From the NCBI GenBank assembly GCA_022478985.1, contig JAKSZP010002703.1, forward strand, positions 1 to 64,000: a DNA stretch of 64,000 nt, given 5' to 3'. Shown piece after piece: positions 55,596 through 64,000 of the stretch. The notes below the pieces were generated by a model. It saw only the letters and a list, made by a program, of their open reading frames with translations. It did no database searches and had not been told where the DNA came from. How positions within the stretch are numbered: the stretch's first letter is position 1; each line of letters starts with the position of its first letter. Both the position numbers and the translations under genes were made by a program. This stretch comes from Massospora cicadina (lineage: Eukaryota; Entomophthoromycota; Entomophthoromycetes; Entomophthorales; Entomophthoraceae).

Positions 55596-56530
55596 GACGA
55601 TTTTTCCACTGCCCAATATTACACTCTCAGTCTTTCCCCATTGGTGAAGCCCACTTTAAAGGTTCGCTTACCTTCCTGTTTTGAGGGGTTGGAACCTTCA
55701 TTTGACGCCGCTTCATACAATGCACTGCTGGATCATTCAGAGTTTGATTGCGAGTTCAAGCTCACCAGTAAATTTGGTGCATATATCTTCCCTAATTTAT
55801 CCATTGACAGTACTGAAGGAAGAGGTCTTATATGTGTGGGTTAAGGAGCAGTTATCCAAAAGTGCTATTTTTCAGCAAACCTCCCCCTGTATGTTCCCCA
55901 CTTCTCTTTGTTGAGAAGGCTGATGGTACCTTACGCCCCTACATAGATTATGGGAATCTCAACAATGTAAGCGTACCAGACTTACATCCCATCCCCCTAA
56001 GATCACAGATTGCACGCTATGTGGAGAAGGTGCGAGTCTTCTCCAAGCTGGATTTTTTAAACGCGTTCAATCAGATCTGTATCAAGAAGGGCCAGGAGTG
56101 TTTGACCGCATTCTGTACCAAAAAAGGAATCTTCCAATTTCAGGTTATGCCCTTTGGGCTTAAAAATGCCCATGCTATCCTCCAACGTTTTATTGATGCG
56201 GCTTTGGGGGACCTGTTGGGGTATGCGCAGTAGCTTATATGGATGACATTTTGGTATTTTTCCCTGACAATGAGCCCCAAGAAGTACACCTTTGGAAGGT
56301 GGTAAAGCATTTGAGGGCTGCCAAACTTACGATGAAGATTAGTGAGTGTGAGTTTTTTGAGTCCCAGGTCACCTTTCTGGGCAACATCATGTTTGACCAA
56401 GGGCAATTGATAACTTCAAACAAGGAGAAGGCGATTCATGAGTGGCCCACTCCAACATCAGTCAAGGAATTAAAAAGCTTTTTGGGACGTGTATGTTCTT
56501 TAAGAAATTCACACCAAACTCTCTGAAGTT
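55596..56530 (+). pseudogene. Reverse transcriptase of chromovirus I
   Basis: Blocks are FVEKADGTLRPYIDYGNLNN (about 55910-55970), FSKLDFLNAFNQI (about 56040), FQFQVMPFGLKNAHAILQRF (about 56135-56195) and AYMDDILVF (about 56235-56260), the last in a new frame. YMDD is intact. A connection segment TFLGNIMFDQGQLITSNKEK follows. Confidence 0.9.
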
Positions 56531-56599
56531 GCCGCGCCTTTGTATAAGGCGAGTGGGGCAAAAGTACTATTTTGGCCCAGTTTTGAAGGATGCCTTCCA

Positions 56600-57020
56600 A
56601 GCAGTAAAGTGTATGTTAATTTCCACTTCCATTCTTTGCCATGTCGACCACAATAAAGAATTTAAGTTGCTTTAGCTGCCTCCAACTTCACCAATGTGGC
56701 GGCCCTATTACAAGTAGGTAAAGATGGAATAAAGCATCCGGTGGGATATTTTTTTAGGAAGATTTCTTTACCAGAGTTAAACTATGCCGTATATAATAAA
56801 GAGTTATTAGCAGTGGTTGAGGCGCTGTCTTATTGGCGTCAACATTGCATGGCTTATACCAACCCTTCTGTGTACGTACAGATCACCGTGCCTTAATATA
56901 CTACTTCTCACCTCATGTCTTAAACCACGGAAGACTGCTGGCATGAAACCCATGCCCAATTTGCGTTTTTTTATGAGTTTACCATGGGCAAGGAGAATGG
57001 TTTGGCAGATTCTTTGAGCC
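56600..57020 (+). pseudogene. RNase H of chromovirus I
   Basis: The KEFKLL(...)ASNFTNVAALLQVGKDG region (about 56655-56725) has lost the Asp of the usual TDAS block. ELNYAVYNKELLAVVEAL (about 56775) and the YWRQH segment follow. Multiple frame breaks occur after 56850, and ENGLADSL-like sequence ends the domain near 57015. Confidence 0.8.
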
Positions 57021-57159
57021 GTAACCCTGCTCTGGTTTCTGATCCTTGTAAGGTGGAGGTGCATAATACCCATTTTTAATGATTCCACCGGGTAAGATTG
57101 TGTCTAACTTTCTCTCCCTTGGCCAATGGGCCAGCGCTCGCTCCTCTAGAAATGTGGAG

Positions 57160-58267
57160 TAATATAGTATGTTCAAAAAGGTTTTCTTTTCCCAGCCTTC
57201 GTCAGCAGAATATATAATGGTCATTGAAAAGAGTGCATTGAATCAGGAATATATTACCAGAGGTTATCACGTAAAGGATGAGTTGGTGTGGTTTCAGGGG
57301 CGCCTATGGGTTCCTGCTGGACCACTTATCCTGGAAATCATCCAGGACCATGATGACGGAATCACCGTTGGTCATCCTGAAAAGGCGAAGACCCTGGACC
57401 TTATTTGCTGCACTTATAATTGGAAGGTATTAGCCACTCAGGTAGGCAGATAGTGTAAAGAGTTCCTAGTCTGCAACCAAATGAAACCAAATCGCCAGCC
57501 TTTAGCAGGGTTGTTGGTACAAGTTCAAAAGGCTGAGGGGCCTTGGACTTCCATATCAGTTGATTTTATTGTTGAATTGCCTTTATCTGATGGCTATGAT
57601 GCTACCATGGTGGTGATGAACCGTTTTACAAAGTTTGCCCACTTTATTCCTTGCAGAACCACAGTCACCGCGGTGGAGATGGCTAAGCTGTTTGTTACTA
57701 ATGTGTTCGCTCTTCATGGGGTCCCTCAAATAAATTAATAATGATTGGGGGCCCCATTTCACCTCTGTCTTTTGGGAAGAGTTGTGTAAGACTCTGCAGT
57801 CCGTCCTTGCCATTCAACTGCCTATCATCCCCAATCTGATGGGCAGACTGAACGAGTGAACCAGTGCATTGAACAGTTCTTACGGTGTTGCACTGCCGCA
57901 GATCACTCAAATTAGGTATCCCATTTTCCCATCGCCCAATTCAGTTACAACTACATACAACATGCATCAATTGGTTGAACACCCTTCTTCGCCAACTATG
58001 GCTTCAATACCGCCTTTAACATGGAGCCCAGTTGTGGATCCAAGGTGGAAGCGGTGGTGAACTTTGCAAAAATGATCAATAAAGTACACCAAGGGGTGAG
58101 CATGAATTTAGATGCTGCCATGCAGGCTTACAAGGAGCATGCTGATGGTAGGAGATGGGTTGGACTGGCGTACAAGGAAGGAAATCTCGTGATTCTGGAT
58201 GCTAAAAACATTTTTATCAAGCAACCATGTAAAGAAATGGTACCAAGGAGGATTGGGCCATACTGCA
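57160..58267 (+). pseudogene. Integrase of chromovirus I up to the insertion
   Basis: HDDGITVGHPEKAKTLDLIC then C-x2-C-like FLVCNQMK (zinc region, about 57350-57485), TSISVDFIVELPLSDGYDAT (first Asp), an altered middle block (NDWGPHF, about 57740) and [14 protein letters not shown] with the catalytic Glu (about 57840-57880) are read across frames. The segment 58021-58266 leads to the GPY module (MVPRRIGPYC) and is cut at 58267. Confidence 0.87.
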
Positions 58268-59028
58268 TGTCAGACAATTACCTTTGCAGACTAGAAATCA
58301 GAATGCTATAGGTAGAGTTCTGCTGAGAAAGGGAAATGTCAGCCATTTGCAATATTCTGATGCTGTTAAGAGTTTATTTAATTATAGAAAAAATGTAGAA
58401 ATCGATGAAATCAGCCAAAAGTCCCTAGCCAATTCTTGGTGGAACCCTATTAATTGGGGAATCACCAGTTTGAAATCCATATGGGCATTAGTAAAATCTG
58501 AAAGTCAAATTTCTCTGACTGCACCACAGACCTCATTGAAGATCATTGGAAGGCACTCCTCCGACCCCATTGAAGTCCTTCAAAGCAACTGCGCAGGGAC
58601 CCCCTTTATAGGCTTGGAAGGGGTCCCCCAAGGTGCAAGAAATTTTTCAGGTGGTGATTGGCTCAAGTTTATAAAAATGTTACCTCACAGGTACATTTGG
58701 GCCATTCAAAATTCCTCTTCCTTCACTCCGCTGCCCTGATGTGAGTTCCTGGGTCATGATACACTATTCCTGCATATTTTCTAATTTGGACTCATGCAGG
58801 CTATTCCAAACATATTCCCAAATTCCCCCTCAACCTTTAAAATTACTTTAAATACTAGATAATCGGAGGTTGAGGGATATATTTTTTTCCTTTTTGCATG
58901 CTTAATAAAAACCATAAAATCCATTTTTATTAGCACTTTATTTATTTATTCTAATTTTTATATAAAATTTTTGTGAAATCCAGCCGACGTCTAGCACCAA
59001 GCAAGCACAAATCAGCTGAATTCCCAAA
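58268..59028 (+). mobile_element. 761-bp insertion in the I integrase, LTR-like
   Basis: It splits the GPY module: RIGPYC ... then RIVKKLGHTSYQLNLPP at 59030, contiguous in C1 as RIWPYRVVRKVGHASYQLDL. The flanks CTGCA (58263-58267) and CCGCA (59029-59033) look like a five-base duplication with one C-to-T change. The insert starts TGTCAGAC, has TTTATAAAAATG (about 58668) and TTAATAAAAACC (about 58900), which suit a promoter and polyadenylation site, but ends CCCAAA rather than CA. A solo LTR of another family is the best guess. A 151-codon ORF (58284-58739) inside is unrecognised. Confidence 0.6.
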
Positions 59029-59033
59029 CCGCA

Positions 59034-59428
59034 TTGTCAAAAAGTTGGGCCACACCTCATACCAGTTGAATCTTCCTCCCTCATTTTGAATCTTTTCAGT
59101 ATTCCATGAAAGCAATCTCACGTTGTTTTAGGGCCCCCCTCCAGAAACTCCCAAAGCATATCTTGTGGACGGGGCGCCAGAATGGGAAGTGGAGGATATT
59201 GTAGCCTCTCATCAAGTAAGAAGAAGACTTAAGTATCTTGTATCCTGGAAGGGATTTGATGAAGAGGAGAACAGTTGGGTCCCAGCACATGATTGTGCCC
59301 ATGCCCAAGATCTAATTGTAGCATTTTATGAGCGTTTCCCTAAGACTGCAGGATCAAAGTGTAACCAAGCCATTGCTGCTATGAAGTTGGCCCCTGCCCA
59401 CAAAAAATTCCTTGGTGAATGCCCCTGA
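59034..59428 (+). pseudogene. Chromodomain end of chromovirus I pol
   Basis: After the GPY end, VDGAPEWEVEDIVASHQVRR and LKYLVSWKGFDEEENSWVPA (about 59165-59290) form a chromodomain very like C1. The frame stops at 59426, about 35 bases before the LTR; in C1 it reads on into the LTR. Relative to C1, one or two bases of shift separate it from the LTR ORF at 59461. Confidence 0.9.
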
Positions 59429-59460
59429 AGGGGGTGAAGCCCAAAAAATAAGATAGGGTA

Positions 59461-60006
59461 ATGTCATGTTTACCTGAATTTATTGAGGGGACCAACAGCA
59501 GGGACAAGGCTGGGCGGCAGGAGGTCCAGAAGGTCCAGAAAGTGAAACTTCAGGCCCTTCCTGACCTTAAGAACACCTTGGATCAACGCTGGATACAGGA
59601 GAGGTACGCCCAGATTGATAAAAGTGATGTGCCTAAAGCTCAGCCCCCTGTTTTGGCTCTAGGGTTAAAAATGAACGAGTTTCAAGTCAAACAAAAATGG
59701 GACAATTCAGTTTATTGGAGAACGGGGCTTAAAACCCATATCTTTTACAAAAATTGTAATCTTGGGTTAGATTCAACTTCAGTCAACTACAAGAGTAAAA
59801 TCAATTTTGAGATATGTGACCTTCTCAGATTGAAGCGTGTGCCTATTGGTGCACCAAGGCATGGAACCACTCTCACCAATTCAAGGTTTTCCCAAGCTTA
59901 TTTAAGTATCTTTGCTAAAGACCAACGTTTCTCGTTGATCATCTTCCCCAATAAACCCCACCATAATTTTACGCTTTCACATATGTTGACTTGGGCGCAC
60001 CTGTGA
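59461..60006 (+). CDS. LTR-encoded ORF of chromovirus I (181 codons)
   Basis: The ATG at 59461-59463 overlaps the LTR start (a-TGTCATG), and the frame stays open 545 bases through U3 and past the inferred RNA start. The N-terminal ~60 residues (GTNSRDKAGRQEVQ, KVKLQALPDLKNTLDQRW, IQERYAQIDKSDV) match the pol extension of C1. Further on it keeps FAKDQRFSLIIFPNKP, which aligns with FLDQHSLLVDFPNRP in C1 and FPQDQPSLLVDFPNKI in the solo LTR. It has no known domain. In C1 the block is joined to the chromodomain, so the ATG here may not be a natural start. Confidence 0.6.
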   Translation: MSCLPEFIEGTNSRDKAGRQEVQKVQKVKLQALPDLKNTLDQRWIQERYAQIDKSDVPKAQPPVLALGLKMNEFQVKQKWDNSVYWRTGLKTHIFYKNCNLGLDSTSVNYKSKINFEICDLLRLKRVPIGAPRHGTTLTNSRFSQAYLSIFAKDQRFSLIIFPNKPHHNFTLSHMLTWAHL

Positions 60007-60366
60007 GCGGATCTCTTTAAGAAAGTTTTTGTGGCATGTGAGCTGATCTCTTTTATTTAAAATTGTCAAAGCTTCAGGTACGCCGCTAATCCTACTTGGT
60101 TCCCTCCAAACCTGATCACCAGTGCACCCTACCACTGTACCAAACTTGGTTAGTTACAGCCCTCAGGTACATGGCTTAGTTTTGCAGATGATCCGGCTCA
60201 TTATTAATCTTACCCTGTTCAACACCCTCGTCCTAAGTTTCTTTAGCTCCAGCATTCTATGATGGACTATTTCCATTACATCGTTGATTACTAGTTTCTC
60301 ACGTTGTCCCTGTGCACTAAGCACCACCACGCTGGGTTTTGGAAAGTTATAGACACTCTCTTGACA
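59462..60366 (+). repeat. 3' LTR of chromovirus I
   Basis: It starts TGTCATGTTTACC after GATAGGGTAA, ends GACACTCTCTTGACA, and is followed by CAACT. It is about 96% identical to the 5' LTR in the parts compared. Confidence 0.95.
59899..59944 (+). promoter_or_regulatory. Inferred core promoter and RNA start in the I LTR
   Basis: TATTTAAG at 59899-59906 lies 35 bases before GTTGATCATCT (59934-59944), the segment that pairs with the primer site at 45961-45971. The start site is inferred. Confidence 0.6.
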
Positions 60367-61125
60367 CAACTTAGGTAGGATTTGAAAAAGTGTGGCATTC
60401 CGTTGGTGGTCATCATGGGATGAAACTAGAGATGGTTGATTATGACAAAGTTAGTTTTGATGCAGTACATGAGTATACCAATCTACTGTTTTTCTGTTGC
60501 CATTATGTTGTGGCTGTTTTATTATATATTATTATTGTTATTATCACTCTTATTATTATTCTTTTTTTCTTTTTTTCTGTTAATCCTAGTTTCTTGTTTT
60601 TTGTTTTCTTTTTATCTTTTTTTTACTGTACAATTGAATAAACTTGCCACGCATGCAGTCAACAACCTTCCTACCTGTCTTCTCCTTTATTGTTTAGGTG
60701 TCAGCAGACGACATTTCTATATCTCTTAGACCTTTTCCATATGCTTGACAGTATCCCTTTCAACCAAACACATGGTTTTTTTGGTATAGCATGTATGCCT
60801 ATCTTGAACTGTAACAGTTCATCACATTATAATTTATTTATGTTATGCTCCTTCACCTATTTTTTAACTTTTCAAGTAGGCTTTAGTCTAAAGCTCAATA
60901 AGTTTGGACGTTAGATTAGACAGATAGCACTATTGTATATTTTGTTAGTTTCCTCTACAAAGGAGTAGAGTAGCAGTGGCAGGGTCGATTGTCTCCCATA
61001 TAATAGCCATTAGTGGAACTTTCCTATCAAGAAATGATAACTGATGTTGTCCACGAGCACAGTGGTAACGAGGAGGGAGCTCCATTCTGATGGTCAATCT
61101 ATCATGATCTTCCATAGTAAGCTAA
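60367..61125. other. Unassigned, partly T-rich sequence
   Basis: Long T-rich stretches (60500-60640) create hydrophobic ORFs without other support. No LTR end or primer site is seen. If J's 3' end were here it has been lost. Confidence 0.5.
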
Positions 61126-61736
61126 CTAACATTCAGTTGATTCAATCAATGGTGACATTGTACTTGTATTGATATGGGTTGTCAGTACTACATGGATCAA
61201 CATTAATTCATTTAGCTTGGGTGGTATGTGCAAAGTAAAATTGGTCCCATTGTCCATGAGAATAGATTGAAGGAATCCAAGGCATTGGATTAAACACTCC
61301 ATGATAAACTTGGCAGAGTACATGACGCCTGGGTCCCAAATTGCCCATGATTCTACCCAACTCATAAAGTGGTTTATCACCACTATGCTGTATTTGGCGC
61401 AACTCACTACTGTAGGCAAGGGGCTCACAATAAAAATAGACATGGTGTGACATGCAAACTGGGGTTTCACTAAATTAGTATGAGGTCCTTTTCCATAAAG
61501 GCTATTCCACTTAGCATTAGTGGCATCAAGGGATCATTTTTGAAAATGTCAAAGTTCATATTTTGCCAGTAGTTTCTTAATTTTAAAAACTCTAATACTT
61601 TCAAAGCCCTTTGTGCTCTACCGTTTTGTTCTCCTTGATGATGATGTTCAGTTGGTCCACCATCATGCAAATTTAGCTTAACTCTATAAAATTTTTTATA
61701 TAGTTTGTTATTCTTCCAAAAGGTGTTTGCCCTCAT
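61126..61736 (-). pseudogene. Integrase remnant of J
   Basis: KLRNYWQNMNFDIFK (about 61570-61530) is the zinc-side block. FACHTMSIFIVSPLPT, YSIVVINHFMSWVESWAI and ILMDNGTNFTLHI (61460-61230) are the core. The first catalytic Asp (SID/SFD) is F; the second (DNG) is kept. The part with the Glu is missing. Confidence 0.85.
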
Positions 61737-61979
61737 ATCAACCAGTGCTTGTATTACTTATGGCATCTCATCGGGATAATTGTATCTGATAATCTTCTCC
61801 TACATTAGATTTGCCAAGTCCACCATTATGGCAACAGTCCAGCCATGACAGAGAGTCTGTGTTCTGGTATTTAGCTCTAAAGGATGGGCAATATTGAAGT
61901 TGTAGGCTTGAAGTTCCTGGGGCTCATCACGCTAGTCACTCTTCTTTTTTTCAGAGATTCTGCAACCAGTATAGTGATG

Positions 61980-62260
61980 TGTGATCATCCATAATTTTGA
62001 ATTTCAATCCATGGAAATAAACCATGAACTACTTATATTCATATCTCACAACTAAATACTCCTATTCACTGATGGTATAGTTTTACCCATGATAGTTTAG
62101 GCTTTATCTTTAGTAAGCAACTGAGTGCTCTATGCCGTGTTGTCTCATTTTGACAGTACTGCTTCTACAATGGACAGAGAGGCACTGGTTTCTACAATAA
62201 GATCTTTTTAAAGTTTGGATACTATAACACAGGGGCGTTGATCAACGCCATCCTGAAGGT
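61980..62260 (-). pseudogene. RNase H remnant of J
   Basis: Across frame breaks the minus strand reads IEHSVAY (about 62135) and FMVYFHGLKFKIMDDHTSLYW (about 62030-61970). The DDH..LYW block is the last RNase H motif. Confidence 0.7.
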
Positions 62261-62499
62261 TTAAAGGGCATTCTGTCACAGTAGCGTTCATGTGATTGCT
62301 GAGTCCTTCTTTAGATGTCAAAAAAGAAGTTTTTAATACAACTAAGTTATGAATAAAGCGTCAGTAGTACCTGATATACTAAAAGATTTTGTACGTCAAT
62401 TTTTTTACCTTGTTTATTCATCTACTAAAGGCTTCTATTTTTACCAGTTGTGGTCTTAACACTTGACATATATTATAAATCCCAGGTACTCCAGCTGTT

Positions 62500-63060
62500 C
62501 CTTAGATTAAAGTTGCATTTCTGGGAGCTTATTTTTACATTGGCAGCGGTGAGCAGAAAGAACACCTCCCCTAGGTGCTCTGATTGTTTAAAAAACGTCC
62601 AAAAGAAAACATTGATGTTGCCCAAATAAATGAGGATGCACAACGACTTGAGGCTTCATAGGATGTTGCTCATTGCTCATTGGAATGTCACTGGGGTATT
62701 GCAGAGCCCTTGAAACATTTGGGTGAGCTGAAAAAATTCCTGAGATAAATTATATACTTTTCTTGTTTGCCTTCTGTAATTTTGATTTTCCTTTATCCCA
62801 AGATCAGTTGCATGGCAGAAAAGTATCAGAAGCCTCCTAGACGTCCAATTCATCGTTGATTCTTGGCAGTGGGTATATTATTCTTCATAATATTATTTAA
62901 CTTGTGGTAATTTATAACCGCCTGGTTTTTTCCATCCTTCTTCTTAATGATCAAAGCCAGTGAAGCCCAGAGGCTTTTTGACAGTAAGCATCCCTTACTT
63001 CAGCAACTTCCTCATATAATCAGAACTATTTCCTCCTTGGCGCACAAATGGCATGTCAGA
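62500..63060 (-). pseudogene. Reverse transcriptase remnant of J
   Basis: LALIIKKKDG (about 62960-62930), FFQLTQMFQGLCNTPVTFQ (about 62735-62680) and LIYLGNINVFFW (about 62625-62590) are the recognisable blocks. YLDD has become YLGN. Confidence 0.8.
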
Positions 63061-63689
63061 TGAGAATGAATGGGGCATGGTCCCCTTATCCTGCCGGTGG
63101 ACAAACCATGAGTTTAAACTAAGTTGTGATTTTCAGTTGCAATAATCTTGCAATATTTTTATCAGGCCATTAAGTGGTCTTTCTGATCTTTGGTTAAGCT
63201 TATCATATTTTCCCTGGGCATCATGGCCAATATGCTGGTTTGAGTTCTGCTGTTGAGGCCAATTTTTAATGAGCCAAATTTATGAAGGGTATGGACTTTG
63301 TCAATGAGGATCATGTTGAACTAAGCTATCACCTGGTGTCTCTGTACTGATAAAGGCTCATTCTGAAGGTCCGCCAATAGTACCTTTATCTCTCCATGCC
63401 CCAGCTGCATTATATGGGGCCACATGGGCCTATTATCATGATTGTTGGTAGGGCGTGAATAATTTTCTATATAGTCCTTTAGGTATATCCACTTCTAGTT
63501 CAGTTCCCACAGTGACTTGGTGACTGGAGGGTATTGTTACGTTGCAGGCAGAGTGCAATGGTAATCAAAATGCATATGTATTTAATTTTGGGTTTATTCT
63601 AGCCCTTTTATTAATTATCAGTGATGGATGGGTACTAATCCATCTTTAAGCAAGGTTTACATGTGAAATGTGGGTGAGATTCTTGAGCA

Positions 63690-63860
63690 CACCATTTGAG
63701 GTTAAGTACACTGGTATTTGATACCCCTAAGGAATCGAACATCTTTTTTACCACTTCAATGATAGCGCCAAAGTAACGCATGAATGCTGCCACAATCACC
63801 ATATCATAGTTCTAGTTGGAGAGTACAATTGCAGGCGTAGCTATAGCAATTGATCTAAAT
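63690..63860 (-). pseudogene. Protease distal block of J
   Basis: NYDMVIVAAFMRYFGAIIEV (about 63815-63755) matches NYDMLISAAFIWRFGSMV of E and YYDILIGTDFLRRYGVV of D. The active-site region would be further right, near the window edge. Confidence 0.7.
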
Positions 63861-64000
63861 TGGAGGAGCGACATTTAGTGTGCTCTTTTGGAAATGGTGC
63901 ATTTCAGCCAGCTGCCCCATAGACTATTCGCTGCTTGACGTCCAGTTTCAGCGGTAACTTGGCCGCCAGTTTTGTTAACAATATGTTTACTGGTGCACTG

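Larger units (their letters stand above)
45064..60366 (+). mobile_element. Chromovirus I (Ty3/gypsy with chromodomain, plus strand), split by H
   Basis: The LTRs are 45064-45958 and 59462-60366. The flanks CAAAT (45059-45063) and CAACT (60367-60371) agree at four of five bases. Removing H and its TGTGG duplication rejoins the sequence KDMVGYV with ASVVRVAQYPSPFFD, matching the uninterrupted C1 at 26620-26580. Same family as C1. The LTRs differ at about 4% over some 370 aligned bases. Confidence 0.95.
61126..64000 (-). mobile_element. Ty3/gypsy relic J (minus strand), runs off the right edge
   Basis: Reading leftward from 64000: protease block, RT, RNase H and integrase, all heavily decayed, of the same general type as D and E. 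The integrase stops in mid-domain near 61170. No LTR is visible in the window. Confidence 0.85.

Noticed and set aside
60390..60914. Overlapping plus-strand ORFs with hydrophobic stretches
   Set aside because: They follow T-rich low-complexity sequence; no start context, family or conserved block supports a membrane protein.
1..64000. tRNA, rRNA, CRISPR arrays, bacterial-type operons
   Set aside because: No cloverleaf-like sequence, rRNA block, regular spacer array or clustered prokaryotic genes with ribosome-binding sites was found.

Overview
The window is a eukaryotic repeat graveyard. I can support no host protein gene, tRNA or rRNA in it. It is built from LTR retrotransposons of the Ty3/gypsy class, at least eight elements or relics from several families, plus two near-identical copies of a GC-rich L1-type LINE. 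Several elements are inserted inside one another. Chromodomain-bearing Ty3 elements with Tf1/sushi-type self-primed reverse transcription, next to an APE-type LINE in an AT-rich background, fit a large repeat-rich fungal genome best. Those families also occur in vertebrates, so the host assignment is an inference and the species is open.

Layout from left to right. 1-3338 is LINE copy A (+), cut by the window edge and lying in the 3' part of element G. 3339-~7345 is G (-), a Ty3 relic with an LTR, a broken gag and an integrase tail, lacking its central pol. ~7346-9448 is unassigned sequence holding a solo chromovirus LTR (7993-8879). 9449-37691 is a four-level nest: F (-) is split by E (+, 17177-37070, target duplication AGTGG), E by D (-, 20273-34112, GTGGA), and D by chromovirus C1 (-, 22142-28071, GATAT). 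37821-43900 is LINE copy B (-), full length with a perfect 17-bp target duplication. 43918-45063 is unassigned. 45064-60366 is chromovirus I (+), split by H (+, 46581-55066, TGTGG) and carrying a further 761-bp insertion in its integrase region. 60367-61125 is T-rich unassigned sequence, and 61126-64000 is J (-), a decayed Ty3 relic running off the window.

Nearly every pol gene is broken by stops, frameshifts or loss of catalytic residues, so the elements are mostly dead. The most interesting signals are these. (1) The chromovirus LTR carries a reading frame that continues pol past the chromodomain. Its first ~60 codons differ mainly at synonymous positions between three copies. (2) An 11-nt self-priming match between primer site and LTR shows compensatory change between C1 and I. 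(3) A 19-bp 'ultra-short' LINE insertion lies in an LTR of D. (4) H has mosaic LTRs carrying a 129-codon ORF with a membrane segment, a duplicated array of four hairpin units, and a cluster of antisense ORFs between integrase and the 3' LTR.

Target duplications, LTR ends, primer sites and domain motifs were read directly from the bases. Divergence figures are hand counts over short samples. Boundaries marked as approximate are approximate.
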